A stretch of 41,011 nucleotides of DNA from a bacterium. Lineage in GTDB: Bacteria > SZUA-79 > Acidulodesulfobacterales > Acidulodesulfobacteraceae. A program made the translations under genes and the position numbers. Shown here in pieces: positions 17,566 through 25,783 of the stretch. The stretch lies in assembly GCA_021795355.1 (NCBI GenBank), contig JAJYPL010000012.1, forward strand, positions 1-41,011, read 5' to 3'. The notes under the pieces are model-generated. The model saw only the letters and a program-made list of their open reading frames with translations. It was not told where the DNA came from and did not search any database. The number at the start of each line of letters is the position of its first letter. Position 1 is the first letter of the stretch.

Positions 17566-17702
17566 TTAATAATAAAGACGGTAGTAATGCCATATTTCAA
17601 ATGGAAGATTTCAGTATTTTCGGAGAAAAATGGATGCTCGAATCTGCAAAAAATAAATTAAAGGACATAATAAGAGTTGCCGAAACATTAAATTTTATTG
17701 AT

Positions 17703-18614
17703 TTATTCATCATCCGGCCTTGTTTTCCACCTGTTGTGTATCCAGAACCATTGTTCGGGATACTGTGTTATTATGTCTTCTATTTTTTCGTTAAACATTT
17801 TTAAAATATTCATAGTGTCGGTCTTCCTGTCTCCCGTATATTTTATATCGATAGGCTGTCCGACTATCAGGCGGTGTTTCGAGTAATTTCCGTACTTTTC
17901 GTTAATTCTCACGATAAAAGCGGGGACGACGGGAAGTTTAGTTTTTGCGGCGATGTTTGCCATACCCGGCATAGTGCAGGCTTTAACGCCGAAGAAATCG
18001 GCGAAAACGCCTATGCGTTTAGAGGCATTTTCGTCGGGCAGAAATCCTACGATTTCGTTTGCGTTTAACGCCGAAATTATATTTTTTACGGCATTTTCCC
18101 TATTATAGATAACTTTGTTTCCCGAAGCGGTTCTTAAATTGTATAAAATTTTTTCTATATATGGATTATCGAGCGGTCTTGCAAGTACGTTGCCCTTATA
18201 GCCTTTCAGTCCGAAGGTTTTTGCAAGAAGCTCCCAGTTGCCGAAATGAGCGGTAAGCAAGAGTACCCCCTGTTTGCCGTATATATTTTTAATATTTTCA
18301 AAATCGGATTCCACGAAATTGTCTATATCGTTTTCGTTATATTTATTGAGCCTGAAAATTTCGACGAACACCATGCCGAGATTTTTATAAAATTTTATCG
18401 CAATATCGCTCAGCTCCTTTTCGGTTTTATCGGGAAAAGCTATTTTTAGGTTATTTAGGGTGTGTTTTCTGTGCTTTTTGTCGATTTTATAAAATAACAG
18501 TCCGAGAAATCTGCCGATTTTTAACGACAAATCCTGAGGCAATATATTCAAAAATGTGTAAAAAGAATATACCAAAACGTATTCCGAGTAAGCAAGAACT
18601 TTATTTTTTTTCAT
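17703..18614 (-). CDS. Lipid A late acyltransferase (LpxL/LpxM family)
   Basis: A 303-residue inner-membrane-associated acyltransferase that adds a secondary acyl chain to lipid A. It has an N-terminal hydrophobic segment. The catalytic motif HFGNWE has His123 and Glu128. Downstream are FLPDENASKRIGVFADFFG, MPGMANIAAKTKLPVVP, and the typical C-terminal block YPEQWFWIHNRWKTRP. Length is normal (about 300). It follows lpxK by 19 bases on the same strand. Whether it is the first (LpxL) or second (LpxM) acyltransferase, and which chain it adds, cannot be told from sequence. Confidence 0.9.
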   Translation of the reverse strand: MKKNKVLAYSEYVLVYSFYTFLNILPQDLSLKIGRFLGLLFYKIDKKHRKHTLNNLKIAFPDKTEKELSDIAIKFYKNLGMVFVEIFRLNKYNENDIDNFVESDFENIKNIYGKQGVLLLTAHFGNWELLAKTFGLKGYKGNVLARPLDNPYIEKILYNLRTASGNKVIYNRENAVKNIISALNANEIVGFLPDENASKRIGVFADFFGVKACTMPGMANIAAKTKLPVVPAFIVRINEKYGNYSKHRLIVGQPIDIKYTGDRKTDTMNILKMFNEKIEDIITQYPEQWFWIHNRWKTRPDDE

Positions 18615-18633
18615 AATTTTATTTTAGCTATGC

Positions 18634-20096
18634 CTATTTACAGTCATTGCGTGCGCAATGACGATTGTAAGTATCGTAAATATATTCAAAAAAATTTCCG
18701 TCTATAATAATATCGAAGTCTAAATAATAAATTTTATCGAATGCGCCATTATACAAGTCGATTATATCGGTTGGAGATGCATCTGGAACAGATGCATCTC
18801 CTTTGTATAATTCATTAAAGTTTTGAAAATTAAACCGTTTTAATTTTACGTAGTCCTTTAAAGTAGTAACGGCTATATATTTATCGTCGGAATTAAGAAT
18901 GTTTGCAATATCTTTGAAATCATTTTCCGTGTATTCGTAATGGTCGGCAAATTCCATTTTATAATCCGCAGGCGCTCCGCAGTCCGTCAAATTTTCGTAA
19001 AAATAATCGGAATTGCCGATTGCGCATACTGCAAGGATTTTTCCGCCTTTAGCCTTTAATGCTTTTAAATCTTCAACAGGCAAAACGTTTTTTTGAGATA
19101 TAAGTTTATTAGGCTTGTAATAGGAATAAAATATAGGGCAGTTTTTATTGTATTTTTTTAATTTATTTTCTATGCCGGCTTTAAAAGACGATTGATTTTC
19201 CAAAAGCTCCGGTCTGCATTTGTTTATAACTATAATATCTGCATATTTTAAAGCGCTTAACGGTTCTCTTAAAATTCCGGCGGGGATGATGTTTTGTATG
19301 AATATATCGATATTTGCGTCGATGAGAATTACGTTGATATTTTTTTTGATGTTTAACGCCGTGAAGCCGTCGTCTAAAATAGCTATTCGTTTATTTCCGT
19401 CGAATTCATCGTGAACGTCTTTGTAGGCGCATTTATATGTTAAATCTATTGTTTCTGTTTCAGTTTTAGTTTCTGCCCCTGTTCCTAATCCTGATTCTGC
19501 CGTTTCGTCTGGAATAATTTCGTTATTTTTTGCACGAGTCGCATCCGAAAAGTCTAAGTTTATCCCGTCCGCATCCGCATTTCCGCTGCCCGCCATCCAT
19601 TCCATTTCCGCAAGGTTGTAATATATTTCGTTGTTGTTAAGGCAGGTTTGAGCCGCTGCGAGCCTGTTTTTCGATACGATAACCGGAATATCTATCTTTT
19701 TTGATTTAAATTTTTCGATTAAAAGGAGGACTTCGTCTGGTAATTTATTTCTTGATTCCGGAATTTCATATTCCCATGCGGCTATATAGACTTTTTTTTT
19801 AAGCGTCCTTTATATCCGCGGGTTATAATGCAGGGTTTTAATTCTTTTTTATATAAATATTCGGCTAAACTATAAGAAAAAGGAGTTTTTCCGGACCCGC
19901 CCATATTTATATTTCCGAAGCTTACCGTGAATAATCCGGGTTCTTCGGCTTTAACGCTTCCGGATGCTCTTTTTATTTTAGAAAATGCTATAAAGGCAAA
20001 AGATAATATAATAAGCGGCAGTTTAGCGCAAAATTTTAATGCGGGTTTTTTTGATTCGTTGGTTAAAAAATTTAGGATATATTTATAAAGTTTCAT
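18634..20096 (-). CDS. lpxK: Tetraacyldisaccharide 4'-kinase LpxK, split by a -1 frameshift at a poly-A tract
   Basis: LpxK phosphorylates the 4' position of the lipid A disaccharide at the inner membrane. Frame 1 (from ATG 20096) encodes an N-terminal hydrophobic region and the Walker A GNINMGGSGKTP, then RGYKGRLKKK, and stops at 19782-19784. The rest of LpxK is in the -1 frame, open from the A9 tract (19792-19800) to 18634: VIVSKNRLAAAQ, AILDDGF, AGILREPL, IGNSDYFYENL, and VTTLKDYVKL. At the junction, codons 100-102 contain the heptamer A AAA AAG (19797-19791), and a -1 slip there joins both parts into 487 residues. Usual LpxK is about 310-360; the excess includes a low-complexity insert (about 19390-19600). 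It starts seven bases after the aminotransferase stop. A real pseudogene or an assembly error is possible. Confidence 0.8.
18643..18662. repeat. REP-like palindrome overlapping the lpxK 3' end
   Basis: GTCATTGCGTGCGCAATGAC is a perfect 20-base palindrome of the GTCATTGCGAG family. It encodes part of the final residues of LpxK (NRHCARNDCK), so the stop of lpxK is supplied by or next to the repeat. Confidence 0.7.
19791..19800 (-). other. Candidate -1 frameshift site (A AAA AAG) in lpxK
   Basis: On the coding strand the bases read TTA AAA AAA AAG TCT in the incoming frame. A AAA AAG is the slippery heptamer of E. coli dnaX. AAAGGA, a Shine-Dalgarno-like sequence, ends eight bases upstream of the heptamer, comparable to the dnaX stimulator. 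A downstream stem (GGAAT / ATTCC) is weak and about 17 bases away. Transcript slippage adding one A to the A9 run would give the same protein. Confidence 0.55.
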
Positions 20097-20102
20097 CTTT
20101 AT

Positions 20103-21302
20103 TTACACCAAATCCGCCGATTCTTTTATCCTGTTTAATCCTTCTTTAATAACGTCGAGCCCTGTTGCGAAAGACAATCTTATGTAATTATCGTTGCCGA
20201 ATTCTACTCCGGGGACCGCCGCAACAAGATATTTATCTAAAAGATGACCGCAATATTCGGAGGAAGAATTTATAGTTTCGCCTTTCGAGTTTTTTAATTT
20301 TCCGAAGACTTTTGAAATATCGACGAAAAGATAAAAAGCGCCGTCAGGTTTTACCGGAGCCATACTTTTTATGTTTTTTTCAAAAAAATCGAGCATATAA
20401 TCCCTTCTTTTTTGAAACTCGCCGCGCATCATATCGGTGAATTCGTATCCTCCCTTTAATGCCGCAAGCGCGCCGTACTGTGCGAAAGTAGTCGGATTAG
20501 AGGTGCTCTGCGACTGGATGTTGTTCATAGCGGCGATTAAATCTTTAGGGCCTGCTGTATAGCCTATCCTGAAGCCCGTCATGGAATAAGTTTTAGACAC
20601 GGCGTTGACGGCTATAGTCCATTCTTTCGTCGATTTATCCGCCATTAAAACGTTAAAAAACTTTTTACCGTCGAAAATAATTTTTTCGTATATATCGTCG
20701 GTTATAATATATAATTCTTGTTTTTTTGCAAAATCGGCTACTTCTATTATATCCTTTTCGTCCATCATAACGCCGGTGGGATTTGACGGACTGTTTATTA
20801 TAACGCCCCTTGTTTTGCCCGTCAGGCTGTTTTTCATTATTTCAAGGTTGAATTTAAAACCGTTTTTTGAGGTATCCGCTATTACGGGAACCCCGCCTGA
20901 AAGTTTTATAATTTCCGTATATGAAACCCAGTAAGGCGAAGGAACTATTATTTCGTCGCCTTCGTTCAGCATAGCCGTGAAGATATTATATAAAGAATGT
21001 TTGCCGCCGCAGGACACTATTATTTCCGAATTTTCGTAACGTATTCCGTAATCTTCCGAAAACTTTTCGGCTATGGCGGTTTTTAGTTCGTTTATTCCCG
21101 AAACCGGCGTATATTTCGTCTGACCTTTGTCAAGCGAGTCTTTTACCGCTTTTTTTATATAGTCCGGCGTGTCGAAATCTGGTTCTCCGGCGCCGAAACC
21201 TACGACGTTTTTACCTTCGCTTTTTAGTTTATTGGCTTTAGCCGTTATGGCAAGGGTGGCCGACGGCTTTATTAAAGAAGCTCTACATGAGAGTTTCATC
21301 AT
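20103..21302 (-). CDS. Class I aminotransferase, aspartate aminotransferase type (AAT-Ib)
   Basis: A 399-residue PLP enzyme. It has GAGEPDFDTPDYI (38-50), YTPVSGINELK, SPSNPTGVMM, TDDIYEKI, and the PLP-lysine motif SKTYSMTGFRIGY with Lys237. The final domain has the Arg motif NYIRLSFAT. This pattern is that of bacterial class Ib aspartate aminotransferases, some of which also use prephenate. An AAGGAGAAA ribosome-binding site precedes the double ATG (21302 and 21299). The start overlaps the coaD stop by 20 bases, and lpxK follows after six bases, so it is translationally embedded in the envelope operon. Confidence 0.92.
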   Translation of the reverse strand: MMKLSCRASLIKPSATLAITAKANKLKSEGKNVVGFGAGEPDFDTPDYIKKAVKDSLDKGQTKYTPVSGINELKTAIAEKFSEDYGIRYENSEIIVSCGGKHSLYNIFTAMLNEGDEIIVPSPYWVSYTEIIKLSGGVPVIADTSKNGFKFNLEIMKNSLTGKTRGVIINSPSNPTGVMMDEKDIIEVADFAKKQELYIITDDIYEKIIFDGKKFFNVLMADKSTKEWTIAVNAVSKTYSMTGFRIGYTAGPKDLIAAMNNIQSQSTSNPTTFAQYGALAALKGGYEFTDMMRGEFQKRRDYMLDFFEKNIKSMAPVKPDGAFYLFVDISKVFGKLKNSKGETINSSSEYCGHLLDKYLVAAVPGVEFGNDNYIRLSFATGLDVIKEGLNRIKESADLV

Positions 21303-21819
21303 TTTCTCCTTTTGCGTAAATTTTTGAAAGCTCTTCCGCTATAGCCGGAGGAACCATGCTCGATACGTCTCCTCCAAGCCGAGAAATTTCTTTGACTATC
21401 GTGGAACTTAAAAAAGAATACTTTTCCGCAGTCATCATAAATATAGTTTCGATATCTGAATTTAACGTTCTGTTAGTCGTCGCAAGCTGAAGCTCGTACT
21501 CGAAATCCGAGACGGCCCTTAGTCCCCTTATTATAACTTTTGCGTCAATACTTTCGACGTATTTTACTAAAAGACCTTTTAAGCCTACCACTTCGACTCT
21601 TCCTGAATCGATATCCTTATCGTCTTTGATAGTCCCGTTTATCAGTTCTATGCGTTTAGACTGAGAAAAAAGATACGGTTTTTTTTTATTGCAAGCTACC
21701 GCGATTATAACTCTGTCGAATATATTAAGGCTTCTTTTTAAAATGTCTAAATGACCGTAAGTTACCGGATCGAACGAGCCCGGATAAACCCCTGTCTTAT
21801 ATTTAATTGAATTTGACAT
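21283..21819 (-). CDS. coaD: Phosphopantetheine adenylyltransferase
   Basis: A 178-residue nucleotidyltransferase that makes dephospho-CoA from 4'-phosphopantetheine and ATP. The ATP-binding motif YPGSFDPVTYGHLD (12-25) has the TxxH-type His23. RGLRAVSDFEYELQLATTNR and the C-terminal EKYSFLSSTIVKE motif are standard. The frame is open to 21885, but the family starts close to the YPGSFDP motif, so ATG 21819 is preferred; the upstream 22 codons look non-coding. No clear ribosome-binding site is present at any candidate start. It heads the leftward coaD-aminotransferase-lpxK-lpxL cluster. Confidence 0.92.
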   Translation of the reverse strand: MSNSIKYKTGVYPGSFDPVTYGHLDILKRSLNIFDRVIIAVACNKKKPYLFSQSKRIELINGTIKDDKDIDSGRVEVVGLKGLLVKYVESIDAKVIIRGLRAVSDFEYELQLATTNRTLNSDIETIFMMTAEKYSFLSSTIVKEISRLGGDVSSMVPPAIAEELSKIYAKGENDETLM

Positions 21820-22007
21820 AAACTTTATTTTTACCATAAAACCGATAAAATTGCAATTACGTAAATTTTTAATTTTGAGATACAAAAATTTTTATTGATT
21901 TATTTTTAAAAATTTGATAAATTTAAAAATCTATCTAAACTAAACTAAAATAAATAATTTATTTATGTTATGAAAATTTTTTAATATAAAATAAGGAGCA
22001 TTTTATT

Positions 22008-22274
22008 ATGGCGAATCATAAATCTGCCGAAAAAAGAGCAAGACAGACTGAAAAAAGAACGGAAAGAAACAGGCACAGTATTTCTAAAATGAAAACAGGC
22101 ATAAAGAAATTTCAGGCTGCGGTTGCCGAAAGCGACAAAGAAAAAGCCTTATCTCTTTTTAATTTAAACGTATCTTATATTATGCAGTTAACCGCAAAAA
22201 AAATTATACACAAAAACAATGCATCGAGAAAAGTCTCGGCTCTTGCTAAACTTAAGAATTCTATAAACGGTTAA
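22008..22274 (+). CDS. rpsT: 30S ribosomal protein S20
   Basis: An 88-residue basic helical protein that binds 16S rRNA. It begins MANHKSAEKRARQTEKRTER, and the C-terminus has KKIIHKNNASRKVSAL, both S20 signatures. AAGGAG lies nine bases before the ATG. It overlaps the 3' end of holA by 14 bases in tail-to-tail orientation. Confidence 0.97.
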   Translation: MANHKSAEKRARQTEKRTERNRHSISKMKTGIKKFQAAVAESDKEKALSLFNLNVSYIMQLTAKKIIHKNNASRKVSALAKLKNSING

Positions 22275-23250
22275 GTTTAAAAATAAATTCTTCGAAAATC
22301 AGATCCGGCGGATAAGACGTCGTTTTAAGTTTTAAATCGGCGTCTTCCAAAAGTTTTACCGCATTTCTTAATTCTGCCTCGTTAAATAAAGAAAGACGCT
22401 TTACAAATTTGCCTTTAAGGAACGGCAGGACGGCATTAATGCTTAATATCGTTTCGATATTCATGCCCGATTTCTCCTGCATTTTAGCCCTGTGAAGTTT
22501 TTTTGCCTCTCCGTATAATATAGATATAATTTTTATAGGCTCTTCTCCGTCCGCATAAAGAACATCGAACATAGAAAAGGCCGCCCTGAAATCTCTGTCT
22601 AATATTTTGTCGGTTAAATCGAATACGCTGAATTTTTTTGAAAAAGATATAAGAGATTTTATTTTTTCTATAGGTATTTCGGTTTTAACTTTTGAATCGG
22701 CCGATTTTGATCCGGCGTTAATCCCCGAAGATATTTTGTCTAATTCGGAATCTATGTTAAGCAGGTTATTTCCGGCATACCGCATTATATAATAGGCAGA
22801 TTCTTCCGATATAGAGAACCCTTTTTCCTTTGCCAAATTTTTAATATAAGACGGTATTTCGTTGTCGTATAACTTCCTGACCTTATTTAACTTAAAATAA
22901 CCTTTATTTTTTAATTCCTTAAAAAATTTCCAGTTTTCGTTTATTTTGGGTTCGTTAAAATAAAAGATGACTATTGTAGAAGGCGAAGGAGATTTTACGT
23001 ATTCAAGTATGCTATCGTCGTTAAGGAACGAATCGTCGAAATCTTCCGCCTGAACTACTCTTTTCTCCGCAAAAGCCGGATAGCTTTCCGCAATATTTAA
23101 AAAATCACTCGGAGACGGAGCGATAAGCTTGTCAAAATTGAAGTCGTATTCGTTTTCCGAAAGCGTGCCGGATTTTATTTTCTCTATTTCTTTAGTTATT
23201 CTGAAATTGTCTTCGCCGAAAAAAAAATATATTAAAACTTCGTTATTCAT
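22261..23250 (-). CDS. holA: DNA polymerase III subunit delta
   Basis: A 329-residue clamp-loader subunit that opens the beta sliding clamp. It begins with a strand and FFGEDNFRITKEIEKIK, matching the HolA start, and has SYPAFAEKRVVQAED (the region contacting the clamp), an AAA-like domain without Walker motifs, and a C-terminal helical collar ending DLKLKTTSYPPDLIFEEFIFKL. It is adjacent to rpsT, a pairing found in many bacteria. It is divergent from secG. Confidence 0.92.
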   Translation of the reverse strand: MNNEVLIYFFFGEDNFRITKEIEKIKSGTLSENEYDFNFDKLIAPSPSDFLNIAESYPAFAEKRVVQAEDFDDSFLNDDSILEYVKSPSPSTIVIFYFNEPKINENWKFFKELKNKGYFKLNKVRKLYDNEIPSYIKNLAKEKGFSISEESAYYIMRYAGNNLLNIDSELDKISSGINAGSKSADSKVKTEIPIEKIKSLISFSKKFSVFDLTDKILDRDFRAAFSMFDVLYADGEEPIKIISILYGEAKKLHRAKMQEKSGMNIETILSINAVLPFLKGKFVKRLSLFNEAELRNAVKLLEDADLKLKTTSYPPDLIFEEFIFKLNRL

Positions 23251-23302
23251 ATTATGATTGTATAATAAAAATTTTTTTTTTAAAAGGTTAGCGTTTTATA
23301 GG

Positions 23303-23334
23303 TTGACAATTTTAATATATTTTATTAATATAAT
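23303..23334 (+). promoter_or_regulatory. Predicted secG promoter next to the start codon
   Basis: TTGACA (23303-23308) and TATAAT (23329-23334) are 20 bases apart, longer than ideal; TTAATA at 23325-23330 gives 16. The start point would fall on or within a few bases of the secG ATG at 23340, and there is no Shine-Dalgarno. Confidence 0.4.
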
Positions 23335-23339
23335 CTATT

Positions 23340-23666
23340 ATGATTATGTTTTTAACTATTTTATTGATTGTATCCGCCGTATTTTTAGTTATCGTTATTC
23401 TTATGCAGCAGGGTAAAGGGCAGGAGATGGGAGCGGTTTTCGGCGGCAGTTCGCAGACTGTTTTCGGGGCGTCCGGAGCGGGGAATTTTTTAACCAAAGC
23501 TACTGCCGTAATAGCTATTATTTTTATGGCTTCCGCTTTTTTTATTTCTTATATTTCCGCCCAGAAGGAAAAAGGAATTAATATTTCTTCAAAATATACT
23601 GCGGCAAAAACTGTAAAATCTTCCATGGCAGCCAAAAAAGCGCCGGTTAAAAACAAGTCGAAATAA
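23340..23666 (+). CDS. secG: Preprotein translocase subunit SecG
   Basis: A 108-residue inner-membrane protein that assists the SecYEG channel. It has two transmembrane segments flanking the signature LMQQGKGQEMGAVFGGSSQTVFG. The cytoplasmic-side tail after residue 80 is Lys/Ala-rich. Length is normal. The ATG at 23340 and an in-frame ATG at 23346 are both possible; neither has a ribosome-binding site. A tRNA-Leu gene follows ten bases after the stop, the same secG-tRNA-Leu arrangement as in E. coli. Confidence 0.95.
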   Translation: MIMFLTILLIVSAVFLVIVILMQQGKGQEMGAVFGGSSQTVFGASGAGNFLTKATAVIAIIFMASAFFISYISAQKEKGINISSKYTAAKTVKSSMAAKKAPVKNKSK

Positions 23667-23676
23667 TATTCATGAT

Positions 23677-23762
23677 GCCGAAGTGGTGGAACTGGTAGAC
23701 ACACCATCTTAAGGGGGTGGCGGACAAAATCCGTGCCGGTTCGATTCCGGCCTTCGGCACCA
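23677..23762 (+). tRNA. tRNA-Leu, anticodon AAG
   Basis: The acceptor stem GCCGAAG (23677-23683) pairs with CTTCGGC (23752-23758), followed by discriminator A and an encoded CCA. The D arm has GGTGGAACTGGTAGACAC. The anticodon stem CCATC (23704-23708) pairs with GGTGG (23716-23720) around the loop TTAAGGG, placing AAG at 23711-23713. A long variable arm and the T arm GCCGG-TTCGATT-CCGGC complete a class II tRNA-Leu. AAG reads CUU. Reading the anticodon as TAA would break the anticodon stem. Confidence 0.9.
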
Positions 23763-23807
23763 CCTTTTATTTTAATTAATTACCCTTTTTTCCAAATTTA
23801 CCGCAAC

Positions 23808-24776
23808 TTATTGCATTATCGTATTACCGGTCAAATTCTTTTTCGACATCAAAATAATAAATTCTCTTAGAAAAGCGACGTTATAAAGTTCAGAGTTTTT
23901 TTCCATAAAGTTTAAAGCGTCGGCTACGCTCATTTTAATTCTGAACGGCCTGTTTCGCGTAAGCGAATCGAATCGGTTGGCGATAATAATTATTTTTCCG
24001 TATGTCGAAATATCTTCTTCGGTTTTGCCGAAAGGATATCCCGTTCCGTTTGAAGCTTCATGGTGTTCAAGGACGCCGTTTATTATATTTTTATTGTCTA
24101 TGCCGTTGGCGATTAAAATTTCTTTGGAATATATAGGGTGCATTTTGATTTCTTCAACCTCTTTTTCGGATAAGCCGTTCTTCGACAATATTTCTTTATG
24201 TATTTTTAATTTTCCTATATCGTGCGTTAATCCTGCAAAACCTATTTCATACAAAGATATTTTACCGGAAAAACCCAGCCTGTTTGCTAAAGCCATGGCG
24301 TATATGCTTACGTTCATACCGTGTCCGACTTCATTATAGTCGTAACTGGAAAGATTAAGCAAATTCATAAAAGCGAATTCGCTCATCAATAAATATTCTA
24401 TGGTCGTTTCTATCGATTTTTTAATATTTTCCTTATTGTCTTTAAGATTTCCGGTCGTTATAACGTATTCGGCGTAAATTTTTGAATACATATAAATTTT
24501 AACGGCTTTTTCTTCAAAATTGTAATCGGGAGATTTAATAATATAGTCGATATGCTCAAGCATATCGGTGTCATATTTATCTTTATCTTTTGTTTCTATA
24601 TAGAGGTGTTCGACGCCGTTATTTTTAAGCCTTAATGCGTCGCTCTGGGAAAAAATCAGCGCTTTAGACCTGTATAAAATATAATTATCTCCGGATTTTA
24701 GGTATAAAGGATAATCGGAATTTTTGCCGAATATCAAACTTTCTATAACTATAGGCGTATATTGCTTTTTTTCCAT
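23808..24776 (-). CDS. HD-GYP domain protein, probable cyclic di-GMP phosphodiesterase
   Basis: A 322-residue cytoplasmic protein without transmembrane segments. The N-terminal part (about 1-140) looks like the small domain that often precedes HD-GYP (VIESLIFGKNSDYPLYLKSG). The HD-GYP domain has His152, the HD pair at 185-186 (THDIGKL), and HHEASNGTGYP from residue 238, close to the consensus HHExxDGxGYP with Asn in place of Asp. The metal ligands look intact, so hydrolysis of c-di-GMP is likely. It forms a leftward pair with the metallo-hydrolase gene upstream of it (18-base gap). Confidence 0.85.
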   Translation of the reverse strand: MEKKQYTPIVIESLIFGKNSDYPLYLKSGDNYILYRSKALIFSQSDALRLKNNGVEHLYIETKDKDKYDTDMLEHIDYIIKSPDYNFEEKAVKIYMYSKIYAEYVITTGNLKDNKENIKKSIETTIEYLLMSEFAFMNLLNLSSYDYNEVGHGMNVSIYAMALANRLGFSGKISLYEIGFAGLTHDIGKLKIHKEILSKNGLSEKEVEEIKMHPIYSKEILIANGIDNKNIINGVLEHHEASNGTGYPFGKTEEDISTYGKIIIIANRFDSLTRNRPFRIKMSVADALNFMEKNSELYNVAFLREFIILMSKKNLTGNTIMQ

Positions 24777-24794
24777 TTATTATGTTCTTTGCAT

Positions 24795-25460
24795 TTAAAT
24801 AATTTCGGATTTTAGTCCCTTCTTACGGACGTTTTCCGCAAATTCCTCGGCCTGTCTTTTTTCGCCGACTATCGTTCCGTAGTGCATAGGTATAGACGTA
24901 TCGGCTTTTATAACCGCCGCCGCTTCAACCGCCTCGCTTGGAGTCATAACGTAAGTTCCGCTTACCGGAATAAACAGAAGGTCTATTTTTTCTTTTGACA
25001 GGCCGTTCATTTCCGGTATGAGATCGGTATCGCCGGTGTGGTATATTTTAACTCCTTTAAACGTAACTATAAAACCTAATTTTTTGTCTTCTTTAGGATG
25101 ATAAACCTTCCCCGGCTCCCTAAATTTGTTAATATTATAAGCCGGTACGCCTTTAATATGCAAATCTTTAAAATCTAAAGAATCTCCCGGTTTTATAATT
25201 ACGACTTCATTGTCGTATAATCCGTCTATTTCGTCGTTAGTCATCTCGTTCATAAACAGGACGGTGGAATCTTTAAGTATTTTATGAATATCGTCGGGGG
25301 AGAAATGGTCGAAGTGCTCATGGGAAACAAAAATGTAATCCGCTTTAGGCTCGTCTCCATGTAATTTGAAAGGGTCAAAATATAAGTATTTTTTGCCGTC
25401 GCTGACTAAAAAGCTGTCGTGGCAGAATCTTTTAATTTCTAATCCTTTATATTTAAACAT
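24795..25460 (-). CDS. Metallo-beta-lactamase-fold hydrolase (UlaG-like)
   Basis: A 221-residue cytoplasmic hydrolase. The metal-binding motif HEHFDH occupies residues 47-52, followed by a YHTGDTDLIPE motif and a C-terminal MHYGT. This is the layout of the UPF0173/UlaG-like branch. GGGAGG lies just before its ATG. Substrate unknown. It is divergent from gapA and transcribed with the HD-GYP gene. Confidence 0.85.
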   Translation of the reverse strand: MFKYKGLEIKRFCHDSFLVSDGKKYLYFDPFKLHGDEPKADYIFVSHEHFDHFSPDDIHKILKDSTVLFMNEMTNDEIDGLYDNEVVIIKPGDSLDFKDLHIKGVPAYNINKFREPGKVYHPKEDKKLGFIVTFKGVKIYHTGDTDLIPEMNGLSKEKIDLLFIPVSGTYVMTPSEAVEAAAVIKADTSIPMHYGTIVGEKRQAEEFAENVRKKGLKSEII

Positions 25461-25783
25461 AATAACCTCCCAATGAATGATATATTATTATAAATAAACG
25501 ATTAAAGTAAACAAAATTAATTATCTTTTTTAATTTTATCATATATTTTAACGATTTGTTAAAATTTTAAAAATTTGCTTAATTTAAATAAAGCTAAATA
25601 AAATATGTATTGTAATTATATACGTTTGTCATATATAATAATTTTATGTTTAAGGTTTTTAAACATATGCGGAAATTGAAATTGTAAATATCAACGTTAA
25701 TATTAAAATATATTCATTATTGAAATAAATAAAAACAAGTTAAATAATTAAAATTATAAAATAATAGAGGCAAGGAGAAAATT
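25461..25783. other. Intergenic region upstream of gapA
   Basis: A 323-base, very AT-rich stretch between divergent genes. It contains a plausible rightward promoter (25610-25639) and the gapA ribosome-binding site. No coding sequence, tRNA or palindromic repeat of the other families was seen. Confidence 0.65.
25610..25639 (+). promoter_or_regulatory. Predicted gapA promoter
   Basis: TTGTAA (25610-25615) and TATAAT (25634-25639) are spaced by 18 bases. The predicted leader is about 135 bases. The base composition makes chance matches likely here. Confidence 0.35.

Noticed and set aside
17601-17804. Short rightward open frame starting MEDFSIFGEKWML
   Set aside because: Its second half is antisense to the lpxL 3' end, it has no ribosome-binding site, and no family is recognised. 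The first 35 codons could be a remnant, but that cannot be supported.
23701-23720. Reading the tRNA-Leu anticodon as TAA (UUA-decoding)
   Set aside because: The TAA register leaves the anticodon stem with mismatches, while the AAG register pairs all five positions and matches the spacing from the D arm seen in other tRNA-Leu.
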